Below the pieces are notes generated by a model that had not been told where the DNA came from, searched no databases, and saw only the letters and a program-made list of their open reading frames with translations. A program made the position numbers and the translations under genes. A stretch of 64,000 nucleotides of DNA from Atopobiaceae bacterium (GTDB taxonomy: Bacteria > Actinomycetota > Coriobacteriia > Coriobacteriales > Atopobiaceae), in contig JAFWIE010000038.1 in the NCBI GenBank assembly GCA_017533825.1, positions 16,301-80,300 on the forward strand, in the 5' to 3' direction. Each line of letters begins with the position of its first letter. Positions within the stretch are counted from its first letter, which is position 1. Positions 18,020-27,111 of the stretch are shown piece after piece.

Positions 18020-18269
18020 GGATCGGCACACCGTCGCACCAGCGCCGCACTTCGGACACGTCGAGCCCGTGTTCAGCGCAGAGGGCCTCAACCTCCGCTT
18101 CGTCGAAGCCCACGTAGGGTGCGTACTGCGCAGAATCCACCATCGTGTACTCGCGGAAGTCCGACACAGCGCTCTGGTGGGCGTACTTCTTGATGGGAAG
18201 GATGCCGGTCATGTAGGTGCCGGCGACCACCTCGGCTGTCAGACTTGCGTTCTTGAAGAGCCCCTTCCA
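18020..18269 (-). pseudogene. Remnant of a DUF1703-type AAA-ATPase / PD-(D/E)XK protein
   Basis: About 82 residues in one reverse frame (LFKNASLTAEVVAGTYMTG, ILPIKKYAHQSAVSDFREYT, YAPYVGFDEAEVEALCAEHG, SEVRRWCDG) match the middle of the common predicted AAA-ATPase family (pfam09820 with a C-terminal DUF1703 nuclease). The ATP-binding P-loop part and the nuclease part are both missing, and no plausible start exists. The 5' break lies within a few bases of the REP-like repeats at 18273-18328, which suggests these were involved in the truncation. Confidence 0.7.
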
Positions 18270-18272
18270 TCC

Positions 18273-18328
18273 GAACGAAAAACACGTCCCCTGTTCCTGC
18301 CTGGAACGAAAAACACGTCCCCTGTTCC
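18273..18328. repeat. Two tandem REP-like units with GTCCCC core
   Basis: A 25-bp unit beginning GAACGAAAAACACGTCCCC and ending TGTTCC occurs at 18273-18297 and 18304-18328, identical, with a 31-bp period. Each unit has short inverted GGAAC/GTTCC ends. Other GTCCCC-containing palindromes occur at 29411-29438 and 49501-49555. Confidence 0.7.
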
Positions 18329-18358
18329 ATGGACCTTCACCGCATGCCCAACAAGGCC

Positions 18359-20572
18359 TTACATGAGCTTGGTCTCTTCCATCTTCTCTTCTATCCATTC
18401 GTTCACGGGAACGAACGGCTTGCGAAGCACAAGGCCCAAAATGAGCGCTGGAATGAGGAATGCAGCAAGAATCCCCATCTCCGTGGCCCAGTCGTTGCCG
18501 TACACGCCAAACATGGCGGAGCGGAAGGCGTTCTCGGAATGGACGAAGGGCAGGTACGGATATGCCATCTGGAAGATGGGCGGCAGCATCTGGACGGGGA
18601 AGGTCCCACCGGATCCCGCCACCTGCAACACCATGATGAAGACGGCGATGGCCTTGCCCACGTCACCGAACGACGTCGCCAACGAGTAGATGATGTTGAT
18701 GAACACGGTGGACGCAAGCCAGCCGGTAAGCATGAAGAGCAGCGGGTTCTCGCACTGAACGCGCAGGAAGAACAGGTCGCCCAGGAGCAGGATGGTGGCC
18801 TGCAAGGCGCCAACGCACAGGAAGAACGCAAGACGACCTAGGTAGGCGTGACGCGGTGCTGCACCAATTTCCTCCTCTGCCTTCTTGGATATGCCAACGT
18901 AGACGATGAGACCCATGAGCGTACCGCCGACCCACAACGCCATGGTCGTGTAGAACGGTGTCATGGCGGAGCCGTTGTTCTCGACCGGGAAGAACGCCTC
19001 GCGGTCGAGTTGCACCGGCGTAGCGAGGAAGTTCACGAGCGATGCCGTGTCGCCACCCATGATGGTGCGTACGAGGTCCATGTTCCCCGACGAGAGCGCC
19101 TCGGTAAGCTTCTCGCGCAAGCCCTTGAGCTTGTCCGCGACCTCACCGATCTTCGTCGACGCATTCCCGAGCGCGTCTTCCAGATCCTGGAGGTTGTTGC
19201 TCGCCTCGGTGATGGAGGAGGAAAGCTTGTCGGATTCCGACCGCAAGGCATCGGAAATCTCCGCTGACTTGACTGCGGCGTCATCGATAGTGGCCGCGAG
19301 ACCATCGAGCGACCCGCTGAGCCTGTCCTCAAAGCTCGCGCGCATGCCCTCGATGGCGTCTTCCGCGTTGGTGGCAAGGCCTACCAACTGCGCGCGGGAC
19401 GATTCCGCATTGGACTTGGTGGTTTGGACATCTGCCACGGTCCGTTCCACTGCGCTTATCAGCTCGTTGAGATAATCGGTGGCATTGTCCACTCGTTCGA
19501 TGAGGTCGGAGATATCGGCCTCCACCTTGAGCACCGCCGAGAGGTCGCCGAAGCTCGCCTGGCGCGTCAAGACTTGTCCACTGAGGTTCGCGAGCTTGTC
19601 GCGGAAGGCCACCAGTTCGTCCCGGCGGGACCTCGCGGCGTCGTTGGCCCTCGTGAGGGCATCAGCGAGCTGGTCGGTCTTGTCCCCCGCCACCGCAAAC
19701 GCGTCATCGAGTGCCTGCCTCACGTCATCCACGGAGTTCTTTCCCGCATCGATCGCAGAGTTGGCCGCGTCCTTGGCGCGTGCGGCGACCGCATCAAGCG
19801 TGCGCACGCCATTGGCCGCATCTGCCAGGGAGCCAGCAACGTTGAGCGACTCGGAGTTGTTGCCCAGTATCGACGCCGAAGAGTTCATGACGCCGCGAAT
19901 CGAGGCAACGACCTCTTTGTAAGCCGCAATGTCGGACGAGGAGCGCTCGAGGGCAGAGAGCGTACTGTCGAGGGCGCCACTCAGATTGGATCCCACGGCA
20001 GCCACGTCCTCGTTGTCCCGCATGCTCGAAACCTCGTCGAAGAGCTCGATCGCGACATCGGTGATCGCCTTGGTGAACCCCTCGTCGACCATGGTCTGCA
20101 CGGAACCCGACGCCTTGCCCGTCACAATCGAGGCAATGGCGTTGCGCTTTTCGTTGACGTAGTAGTCAAGCTGTGGGTGCTTGGGGTTCTTGGTGAGCAC
20201 GCTCAGGAGGTTGGTCGAGAAGTTCTTGGGGATAACCACGGCGGCGTAGTACTCGCCCGAACGCACGCCATCAACAGCATCGTCTTCGTCGGTGATGACG
20301 TACCCGATCTTCTCGCTCCCGGTAAGCGAGGTCACCACGCGCTCGCCCACGTTCACGCGGAAGGGGATGATGCTTCCCTTGACTCCCTCGTCAGAGTTGG
20401 CGAGGGCAACCTTGATCTGGCCAGAGTTGCCGTAGGGATCCCAGCCGCCCGCGATGTTGAACCACGCATAGAACGAGGGCATGATGGCTAAACCCATGAT
20501 GACGAGTAGTGCGATGGCGTTGCCGCGCACATGCTGCATGTCGCGCTTGAGGATCGCAAGTATCTTCTTCAT
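18359..20572 (-). CDS. YhgE/Pip-family membrane protein (737 aa)
   Basis: The N-terminal helix with ALLVIMGLAIMPSFYAWFNI and WDPYGNSGQIKVALAN is the YhgE/Pip signature (phage infection protein, ABC-2-like exporters). A large extracytoplasmic region (about residues 45-500) is dominated by heptad-like coiled coil, rich in Ala, Asp and Ser. The C-terminal part carries about five to six membrane helices (MALWVGGTLMGLIVYVG to IPALILGLVL). Family members secrete small WXG100-like proteins or act as phage receptors; the substrate here is unknown. Its start shares one base with the stop of the paralogue upstream (TAATG), so the pair is coupled and may form a heteromeric channel. Confidence 0.88.
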   Translation of the reverse strand: MKKILAILKRDMQHVRGNAIALLVIMGLAIMPSFYAWFNIAGGWDPYGNSGQIKVALANSDEGVKGSIIPFRVNVGERVVTSLTGSEKIGYVITDEDDAVDGVRSGEYYAAVVIPKNFSTNLLSVLTKNPKHPQLDYYVNEKRNAIASIVTGKASGSVQTMVDEGFTKAITDVAIELFDEVSSMRDNEDVAAVGSNLSGALDSTLSALERSSSDIAAYKEVVASIRGVMNSSASILGNNSESLNVAGSLADAANGVRTLDAVAARAKDAANSAIDAGKNSVDDVRQALDDAFAVAGDKTDQLADALTRANDAARSRRDELVAFRDKLANLSGQVLTRQASFGDLSAVLKVEADISDLIERVDNATDYLNELISAVERTVADVQTTKSNAESSRAQLVGLATNAEDAIEGMRASFEDRLSGSLDGLAATIDDAAVKSAEISDALRSESDKLSSSITEASNNLQDLEDALGNASTKIGEVADKLKGLREKLTEALSSGNMDLVRTIMGGDTASLVNFLATPVQLDREAFFPVENNGSAMTPFYTTMALWVGGTLMGLIVYVGISKKAEEEIGAAPRHAYLGRLAFFLCVGALQATILLLGDLFFLRVQCENPLLFMLTGWLASTVFINIIYSLATSFGDVGKAIAVFIMVLQVAGSGGTFPVQMLPPIFQMAYPYLPFVHSENAFRSAMFGVYGNDWATEMGILAAFLIPALILGLVLRKPFVPVNEWIEEKMEETKLM

Positions 20573-23313
20573 TACTCATCGCCCCCCTTCGAAGCATCCG
20601 CATCGGTTTCGTCGAGCGCCTCCGCCTGATCGCGTCGCTCCGCCACGCGCTTGTGCACCTTGCCGATGATGCTCTTCTCTCGGCGACGGTTACGCCGCTC
20701 GATGATGGCATCGATGGGGGCATAGGGCATGAGCTCGTCGCGCAGCGTATTGGTAAGGGCCTCGTCGAGCTCCTCGCTCGAGAGGTCGGTGAGCGCCCGC
20801 TTGCGCACGATGCGGTCGTGGAAGTACTCCACCACAATGAGATAGCTGTAGATCACCGCAAGCGCCACTACCAAGCCTCCGATGAACGGCAGCTTGGTGT
20901 CCAGCGCGAGGGCCAGCACAAAGAGGGTCAACGGTACGACAAAGAGGGCCACGACGCCACGGGCCACAAGCTTGGTGTAGGAGGCCTCGAAGGACGCGCT
21001 TCGCTCGTCGAATACCTCGCGGTACTCCTTCGGATCGCGCATAGCCTTGACCAGCGTCGCGAGGCGGAAGCGGTCGTCTTCTATGGCCACGGGCTCGCTC
21101 ACCATGAGGTGGTCGGTCTCACGCAGACGGCGATCAAAGAGCGCGTTGATGTTCACCAAATGGCTCCGCGCAGTCACACCCACCAGAATGGAGGGCACCA
21201 CAAACAAGAGCAGCATCAGCAGGTTGTAGACCAAGTTGCCGTCATAGAAGCCCGCGATGGCCTCACGCATGGCGTTGTTCGAGTACGTGAAGGGAAGCCA
21301 GGGACCAATGGCCTGGAAGAACGGCGGCATCATCTCGATGGGATACATGCCGGCAGAACCCGGTACCTGCAGGATGATGAGCAGGAAGGCAAGGGCCTTG
21401 CCCAGATGCTTGAAGGCCACCGAGAGCGAATAGATCACGTTGACGAAGGCAAACGCGGCCACGATGGCGCTCAAGAAGAACGCGACGGGATACTCGCACT
21501 GGATGCCCAGAAGCAGATCTCCCGTGCAGCAAACGATTGCGCAGAGCGTACCAAGCAAGACGAAGAGCATCCAACGACCAAAGTAAGCCTGCCATGGACG
21601 CACGCGGCCGACCTCTTCCTCGTCCACCTCGAGCTTGAAGACGGCAACGAGTGCGATGCCTCCCACCCAAAGGGCGACGCTTGTGAAGAACGGAGCAACG
21701 CCACTACCGTAGTTATCTACGGGATACAGACGGTTCTCGCTCACCGTGACGGGCGCCGAGAGGAATTCCTTCACGCCCGCGGGATTGGTGGAAGCCATCA
21801 CCTTGAGGAGCGCCCATGTGTCCGAGGCGCGTATTACTTCCAACTCCTGCATGAGGCTGTCGACCGAGCCGATGAGCTCTCCGAGTGACGTGCGGGTAGA
21901 GGCAACCGCATCGTTGGTCTGACCGAGCGTCTCCGCAAGCTGATTCGCCACGTTCACCGTCTGCTCCACCGTTGGGTCGACCAGCCGTGCGGCCGCCTCC
22001 AACTGCCTTGCCACTCCGACGAACGAGTCAAGCGCCGCGTTCACCTCGTTGAGGTCGTTGCCCACGGCCTCTGTCTGTGCATTCTGCAGCGAAGTCAGCG
22101 CGTTCTGCACCCTGCTGTCCACGCCGCGGGAGAGACCTCTCACTTCTTCGGCGGCACCATCCAGCCTGGCCCCTATACTCCTCAGCTCATCGATTTTGGC
22201 GGTTTGCGAGGAAGAGAGATTGACGAGGACGCTTTGCTCGTCGCTGAGCTGCTGCTCCAGGAGCGTCTTGGCCTCTGCCGCACCCGCATCGTCTTGGGGG
22301 TCCAGGCTCTGCACCACGGCGAGCGACTCAGACACCTTGGTAGTCAGGGCCTCGTTGTCCGTAAGGTCGCTCTCCAATTGCCCGATTGCACCATCGACCT
22401 GTGCCTTCGCATACGCAATGTCGCCAGCAAGCAACGAGACGTCGTAGCTTGCCTGGGACGAGAGAGACGATATGGTGGATGCACCAGCACCCAAGGTGTT
22501 CGAGATGTCAAACATGAGGTTGCTCGCATTGGCGCGCGTCTGGTCAAAGTTGGCGAGCGCGTCATTGATGGAGTTGGCCGCCTCGGTACCCCTACCCTGC
22601 AAACCCCCGAGACGGTTTGCCGCATCCGTGAGCGACGTCTGCGCCCCCAGAAGGCTCTCCGAGAGACCGTCGAGTTTGCCGTCCACTTTCTCGAGCGCAG
22701 TGCGAGCCTCCGCAAGTGAGGAGGCAACATTGTCTGCCGCCTTGTCGACGCCCTTGGTCAGCTTGTCTGCAAGACCACCGAGCTTTGTGGCTATCACCTC
22801 ACCCGCAACGGCAACGAATTGCTCGTCGATGGTGGTCTCCACGGTAGACGCCCCCGTATCGGTCACCTTGGGAGCAATGGCATTGGCCTTTTCGTTGACG
22901 TAGTACTTGAGGTGTGCCTTGCTTGTTTTGCCGTCCAAGACACCCGTGAGACTCGACGTAAAGTCCTCGGGAATCACGATGGTGGCATAATACGTGCCCG
23001 TCTTGACCTTGTCGAGCGCCTCCTCCTCGGTTTCTGGGAACGTCCAGCCTATCTTGTCATTCTCCGCAAGCTTCTCGATCATCATGTCGCCGACGCAAAT
23101 CTCGCCCATATCGCTCATCTCGACCGGCTTGTCCTCGCTCACGACGGCGACCGGCATGGTGCTCGTGTTTGCATATGGATCCCAGTTCGATGCGATATTG
23201 AGCCACGCATACAGGCATGGCACGATGCTCACGCCGAGAGCGATGGCAAGCGCGATAGGATTACGAAGCAACCTGAGCAAATCGCGCTTGAATATGGCAA
23301 CTGATGTTTTCAA
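20572..23313 (-). CDS. YhgE/Pip-family membrane protein (913 aa)
   Basis: A larger paralogue of the 737-aa protein, with the same plan: an N-terminal helix ALAIALGVSIVPCLYAWLNI and WDPYANTSTMPVAVV, a long coiled-coil outer region (about residues 50-560, many Gln/Leu/Asp heptads), then six or so membrane helices. It differs by a C-terminal extension of about 170 residues after FDRRLRETDHLMVSEP, which contains two more helices (GVVALFVVPLTLFVLALAL and GGLVVALAVIYSYLIVV) and an Arg/Glu-rich cytoplasmic tail. It is translated first in the pair. A lipoprotein gene lies 41 bp upstream on the same strand. Confidence 0.88.
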   Translation of the reverse strand: MKTSVAIFKRDLLRLLRNPIALAIALGVSIVPCLYAWLNIASNWDPYANTSTMPVAVVSEDKPVEMSDMGEICVGDMMIEKLAENDKIGWTFPETEEEALDKVKTGTYYATIVIPEDFTSSLTGVLDGKTSKAHLKYYVNEKANAIAPKVTDTGASTVETTIDEQFVAVAGEVIATKLGGLADKLTKGVDKAADNVASSLAEARTALEKVDGKLDGLSESLLGAQTSLTDAANRLGGLQGRGTEAANSINDALANFDQTRANASNLMFDISNTLGAGASTISSLSSQASYDVSLLAGDIAYAKAQVDGAIGQLESDLTDNEALTTKVSESLAVVQSLDPQDDAGAAEAKTLLEQQLSDEQSVLVNLSSSQTAKIDELRSIGARLDGAAEEVRGLSRGVDSRVQNALTSLQNAQTEAVGNDLNEVNAALDSFVGVARQLEAAARLVDPTVEQTVNVANQLAETLGQTNDAVASTRTSLGELIGSVDSLMQELEVIRASDTWALLKVMASTNPAGVKEFLSAPVTVSENRLYPVDNYGSGVAPFFTSVALWVGGIALVAVFKLEVDEEEVGRVRPWQAYFGRWMLFVLLGTLCAIVCCTGDLLLGIQCEYPVAFFLSAIVAAFAFVNVIYSLSVAFKHLGKALAFLLIILQVPGSAGMYPIEMMPPFFQAIGPWLPFTYSNNAMREAIAGFYDGNLVYNLLMLLLFVVPSILVGVTARSHLVNINALFDRRLRETDHLMVSEPVAIEDDRFRLATLVKAMRDPKEYREVFDERSASFEASYTKLVARGVVALFVVPLTLFVLALALDTKLPFIGGLVVALAVIYSYLIVVEYFHDRIVRKRALTDLSSEELDEALTNTLRDELMPYAPIDAIIERRNRRREKSIIGKVHKRVAERRDQAEALDETDADASKGGDE

Positions 23314-23354
23314 GCGATATCACCTTGTTTCAACAGCCAACGACATCCTCTGTC

Positions 23355-24251
23355 TCATTTTTTGACGGCTCCTGCAAGGGGGCTGTCGGCGCCAATAACC
23401 TCAATCACATCGATGGGCTCATCAGTAGGTACAGCCGCATCGCGCACCTCGTCGGGTATGGCAACGTCCGCTGGCTCGACCTTGCCATAGTCGTCGAGCG
23501 TCGAAGAGATGTCGATGCCCGTCCGCACCTCGACGTTGTTGGTCTCCGCACTCTTGAACGTAAGCAGAACCGCCGTATCCAGCGACCGCATGAGGCATTC
23601 CTCGGTGAAGCCAGTGCGCACTTTGTCGCTGGCGACCGCATCGAGCATGCCTTGCTCGTCCATGCCACCGACCTCCGCAGACCCGGCCGTCACGTCGAAG
23701 ACCGTCTGCAGGATCTTCTCTGCGGGCACAGAAAGCTCGTAGCGCACCAGCGAATCGGCATCCTTCGAAATGAGGGTAAGCTCGGATGCAGAAAGTAGGT
23801 CGGTAATGGTGAAGATGTCGATCTTCGATGTCATGTCGACGGTCCACAGCTTCCATGTGGTCTGCTCTCCCTGAGGCGTGCCAATGTAGTAGTTCAGCAC
23901 ATCGTCGAGAAGCTCGGCATAGAATTCGATCTCGTAGTCGCGCGTGTCGAGTGACGAGAGACCCACCTGTATCGTTCCATGCGCCGTGTTGTCCGCCGTA
24001 CGCAGGCTCGCGGTAATGGGGATAATCGCACGCATCCCCAACGTGTTGACGTTTAAGCCCACATCCACCCTGGCGCTGAAGTTGTCAACATTCTCGTTGG
24101 CCACATAGCGCACGAGCAGTTCTTCCGTAGTCGCCGGTGCCCCAAACGCCGAGCATCCACACATTCCGAGGACAAGCACGAACGAGAAGAAAATGGCCAT
24201 TACCCGCTTGATTCGTCTCACGCCTCGCCATCGCTTTCTAGAATTAATCAC
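23355..24251 (-). CDS. Lipoprotein of unknown function, upstream of the Pip pair
   Basis: A 298-residue secreted protein. A basic start (RKRWRGVRRIKR) and hydrophobic core lead to a lipobox region VLVLGMCGCS; either Cys could be lipidated, the second (preceded by Gly, followed by Ser) being more typical. The mature part has repeated beta-strand-like text (FSARVDVGLNVNTLGMRA, GTIQVGLSSLDTRDYEIEFY) reminiscent of LolA/LppX-like lipoprotein folds, but I cannot assign a family. It lies 41 bp before the YhgE/Pip pair and probably belongs to the same operon as an outer-face partner. A shorter start at M18 is possible. Confidence 0.75.
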   Translation of the reverse strand: MINSRKRWRGVRRIKRVMAIFFSFVLVLGMCGCSAFGAPATTEELLVRYVANENVDNFSARVDVGLNVNTLGMRAIIPITASLRTADNTAHGTIQVGLSSLDTRDYEIEFYAELLDDVLNYYIGTPQGEQTTWKLWTVDMTSKIDIFTITDLLSASELTLISKDADSLVRYELSVPAEKILQTVFDVTAGSAEVGGMDEQGMLDAVASDKVRTGFTEECLMRSLDTAVLLTFKSAETNNVEVRTGIDISSTLDDYGKVEPADVAIPDEVRDAAVPTDEPIDVIEVIGADSPLAGAVKK

Positions 24252-24307
24252 TAATGTCCTGATAATAGCACACTAACGGACATCCGATTTACCAGTGATG
24301 GCGAGGA

Positions 24308-24341
24308 GGCGGGCCACTTATCGCATGACAAGTGGCCCGCC
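24308..24341 (-). terminator. Hairpin between the ABC ATPase gene and the lipoprotein gene
   Basis: Perfect 12-bp arms GGCGGGCCACTT and AAGTGGCCCGCC with a 10-nt loop lie 12 bp past the stop of the ABC ATPase gene. No T-run follows, so the strength is uncertain. It separates the ABC/phosphatase operon from the lipoprotein-Pip operon. Confidence 0.6.
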
Positions 24342-24352
24342 CCTCGACGTCC

Positions 24353-25462
24353 TTATCCAACCGTACAGACCAACACACCTGGTTCGATCATCTCCGGCTC
24401 CTCGGTAAAGCCGAATAACAGCCCTTTCGACAGCGCATCCGCACGTGTCTTCACATCTTCCATGGTCATGCCGGCGTTCACGAGCGTGCGGAAGTCAAGC
24501 TTGAGAGAGGCACGCTCACCACCCTCGCCGATGGAAAGTGTGAGCTCGACATTGGGATCCACGATGCCTCTCTCTTGTGCGATGGGCACGAGGTATTGCG
24601 AGACGACCTCCTCTACCACAACCTGACATGCGTTGGTGACACGACGCGCAAGGAACTGCCGCAAGCAGAAGCCCTCGAGCGATGCCATCATAGCGTGGTA
24701 GTCAAAATCCACGTCGTGTATCTCCCACTTCCAGCTACGCACCCGGAAGATGAAGTCATATGTCTCCTGCCGCAATGGATGTTCAAAGATTTGCTCTGGC
24801 GGCCCAGCCTCCCAGAGCTCTCCACGGTCCATGTAGAAGACGCGCGTGCTTGCGTCGCGCGCAAAGCGCATCTCGTGGGTGACCACTAGCATGGTGAGTC
24901 CCCGCTCGGCGAGGTTCTTCATGACCGAGAGGACCTCCGACACCATCGTGGGGTCGAGAGCGCTCGTAGGCTCGTCGAAGAGCAGAATATCCGGACTCAT
25001 CGCAAGTCCACGGGCTATCGCCACGCGCTGCTTTTGTCCACCAGAGAGCTCGCGTGGGTAATTGAGCGCCTTGTCCTTGAGGCCGACCTGCTTGAGAAGC
25101 TTGAGTGACAGTTCGTACGCCTCCTGCTTTCCCATTCCCAGAAGCCGCGTGGGTCCGAGCATAATGTTCTCGGCAACGAGCAGGTGGTCGAACAGATTGA
25201 AGCTTTGGAACACCATGCCCATCTTGCGACGCATGAGGTCCAGATTCACGTCGGGCGCGCACATGTCTTGTCCGTCGACCAGAATCTGGCCGCTCGTGGG
25301 AGTCTCGAGTCGGTTGAGGCAGCGGAGGAACGTTGACTTGCCTGTTCCCGACGGACCAATGATGGAAATGACCTCGCCTCGGTCCACGTAAGCGTTCACG
25401 TCCTTGAGCGGCGTGATGTTGGGGTATTCCTTGCGCAGATGTTTGACTTCGATGAGGCTCAT
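24353..25462 (-). CDS. Amino-acid ABC transporter ATPase (GlnQ type) with C-terminal extension
   Basis: A 369-residue protein. Residues 1-240 are a standard polar-amino-acid ATPase: Walker [11 protein letters not shown]-loop MVFQSFNLF, signature [16 protein letters not shown], Walker [14 protein letters not shown] and the switch VVTHEMRFA. About 125 further residues follow ([20 protein letters not shown] onward), which GlnQ proteins lack. The extension contains a helix [20 protein letters not shown] and strands such as [20 protein letters not shown], loosely like the N-box region of RsbW-type anti-sigma HATPase domains, but without clear nucleotide boxes. Its start overlaps the permease gene by one base. 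The extension may regulate transport or signal to the SpoIIE phosphatase of the same operon; that is speculation. Confidence 0.9.
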   Translation of the reverse strand: MSLIEVKHLRKEYPNITPLKDVNAYVDRGEVISIIGPSGTGKSTFLRCLNRLETPTSGQILVDGQDMCAPDVNLDLMRRKMGMVFQSFNLFDHLLVAENIMLGPTRLLGMGKQEAYELSLKLLKQVGLKDKALNYPRELSGGQKQRVAIARGLAMSPDILLFDEPTSALDPTMVSEVLSVMKNLAERGLTMLVVTHEMRFARDASTRVFYMDRGELWEAGPPEQIFEHPLRQETYDFIFRVRSWKWEIHDVDFDYHAMMASLEGFCLRQFLARRVTNACQVVVEEVVSQYLVPIAQERGIVDPNVELTLSIGEGGERASLKLDFRTLVNAGMTMEDVKTRADALSKGLLFGFTEEPEMIEPGVLVCTVG

Positions 25463-27081
25463 TACAGCTCGACCCCCTCAATGGTTCGTGGGCCTTCCTT
25501 AGGCTCCAGCTTCTTGATCCACATGCCAAGCAGCCACGTGAACAGACGACATATGACGAAGTAAATGATGGCCGTGGCGATGAGAGGGAAGAACGCCTCC
25601 ATAGTGCGGGCACGAATGAGGTCGCCGACGCGCGTAAGGTCCTGCACCGCAATGTAGCCCACAACCGAGGTGTCCTTTATGAGGCTCACGAACTGGCTGC
25701 GCAAGAGTGGCGCGAACTGACGCGCGGCCTGTGGCAACACCACGAGGAAGAACGTATCGCGATCGCCGAAGCCAAGGGCGCGACCGGCCTCGGTCTGCCC
25801 AATGTCGATGGCACGGATGGCATTCCACATGATGGATCCCGACGTGGTACCAAACAACAGGGTAAAGACGAGCATGGCCACCACCATGCCCGGAACGTCA
25901 ATTGCGCCGAACACCACATAGTAGAAGACCATGAGCACCACAACCACCGGCAGTCCACCCAGCAGCCCTTCCAACGCACTGATGACCTTCTCGGCGACGC
26001 CACCCTCCTTCTTGCGGCGAAGCATCACGAAGAGGAACCCAAGGGCAAGTCCCAAGGCACCCGAGACGACCGAGATGATGAGCGTGACGCCAAGTCCCGA
26101 GAGGATAAGCTGCCAACGGTTCTCGGTTATGAAGGTGCGCTCGAAGCTCTTGGCAAGTCCGGTGAAGAAGTCCTCGCCTTCCCCCGCGGCAGCGACGGCA
26201 TTCGTGCGCGTGACTGCCACGATGCCGCCGTCGTAGAACGCCTCAGTCATGTCCACCATCTTCTTGCGCTCTTCCGTGATGGAGAAACACGACGTCGCGA
26301 TGTCCGCCTTTCCCGACTGGACCTCATTGATGAGCGAGACGGGCGCCATCGAGCGGACCGTAATCCCATACCCGAGGTCACGGGCAACGAGATAGAGCAT
26401 TTCCACGCCCATCCCACAGACTTTCGAGCCCACTTGGTACGCCATGGGCTCAGAGTCTGCGCTCGCAGCGACGGTGAGAGTCCCTTTTGCGGCCTCCCAA
26501 TCCTGCTTCGGCATAGTCTTCGCGGATTCGTCCGCACCCGTCCACTTCTTGTAGAGCGCCTCGAGTGTACCGTCCTCGCGATACGCCCGGATGCGCTCGT
26601 TGATGAGCTCGGTGTAGGGACTTCCCTTCGCGAGGACGACCGCGTAGTGATCCTCGACCAGCCGTTCGGGCATAATGCCGATGCCATCATTCCTGCTCAC
26701 GGCGAGCTGTGCCACCGGCAGGTCCGTAATCATGGCATCTGCCTTGCGTGCCTTCACGGCAGCTATCGACTCGGCGTTGCTGTTGTAGTACAGGAAGTTA
26801 TCTTGGTGTATCTCGTCGTAGCTATGCAAGAGTATGGTGTCGAACGAGGAGCCATTGATCATGGCGAGCTTCTTGTCGTAGAGCTGATCTACAGAAGTGA
26901 ACTCCGTGGACGCCGCATCACTCGAGGTGTCGGTCTGCGCGTCTTTCCCCTCCGCCCAAGTAACGGACGGCGCAGCGATGGCCATGACCAGCATGGCAAC
27001 AAGCGCACAGGGCAAGAGGACCAGCCCTCCCTTTCGTACTCGCATGATGTTCACGTTCTCATTTCGCATTGTGATCACCAT
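25462..27081 (-). CDS. Amino-acid ABC transporter: fused substrate-binding protein and permease
   Basis: A 539-residue fusion. Residues about 15-42 are a signal/anchor helix. About 55-300 form a periplasmic-binding-protein-like sensor, with [14 protein letters not shown] and [12 protein letters not shown] closing one lobe and [18 protein letters not shown] to [20 protein letters not shown] forming a second SBP-like segment. From about 318 there is a HisM/GlnP-type permease with the EAA loop [22 protein letters not shown] that contacts the ATPase. The first SBP-like segment is incomplete, so the sensor may be one and a half binding units. The start is uncertain: ATG 27081, or internal Met 5 or 13, none with a good ribosome site. 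Confidence 0.88.
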   Translation of the reverse strand: MVITMRNENVNIMRVRKGGLVLLPCALVAMLVMAIAAPSVTWAEGKDAQTDTSSDAASTEFTSVDQLYDKKLAMINGSSFDTILLHSYDEIHQDNFLYYNSNAESIAAVKARKADAMITDLPVAQLAVSRNDGIGIMPERLVEDHYAVVLAKGSPYTELINERIRAYREDGTLEALYKKWTGADESAKTMPKQDWEAAKGTLTVAASADSEPMAYQVGSKVCGMGVEMLYLVARDLGYGITVRSMAPVSLINEVQSGKADIATSCFSITEERKKMVDMTEAFYDGGIVAVTRTNAVAAAGEGEDFFTGLAKSFERTFITENRWQLILSGLGVTLIISVVSGALGLALGFLFVMLRRKKEGGVAEKVISALEGLLGGLPVVVVLMVFYYVVFGAIDVPGMVVAMLVFTLLFGTTSGSIMWNAIRAIDIGQTEAGRALGFGDRDTFFLVVLPQAARQFAPLLRSQFVSLIKDTSVVGYIAVQDLTRVGDLIRARTMEAFFPLIATAIIYFVICRLFTWLLGMWIKKLEPKEGPRTIEGVEL

Positions 27082-27111
27082 TTATCCCAATCGTATATGC
27101 AGCGCACTTGT

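Noticed and set aside
17799..18398. A 199-residue reverse frame taken as one intact gene
   Set aside because: Only the middle 82 residues match the ATPase family; the ends run through REP repeats and through the FeoB-associated gene in another frame, so it is called a remnant.
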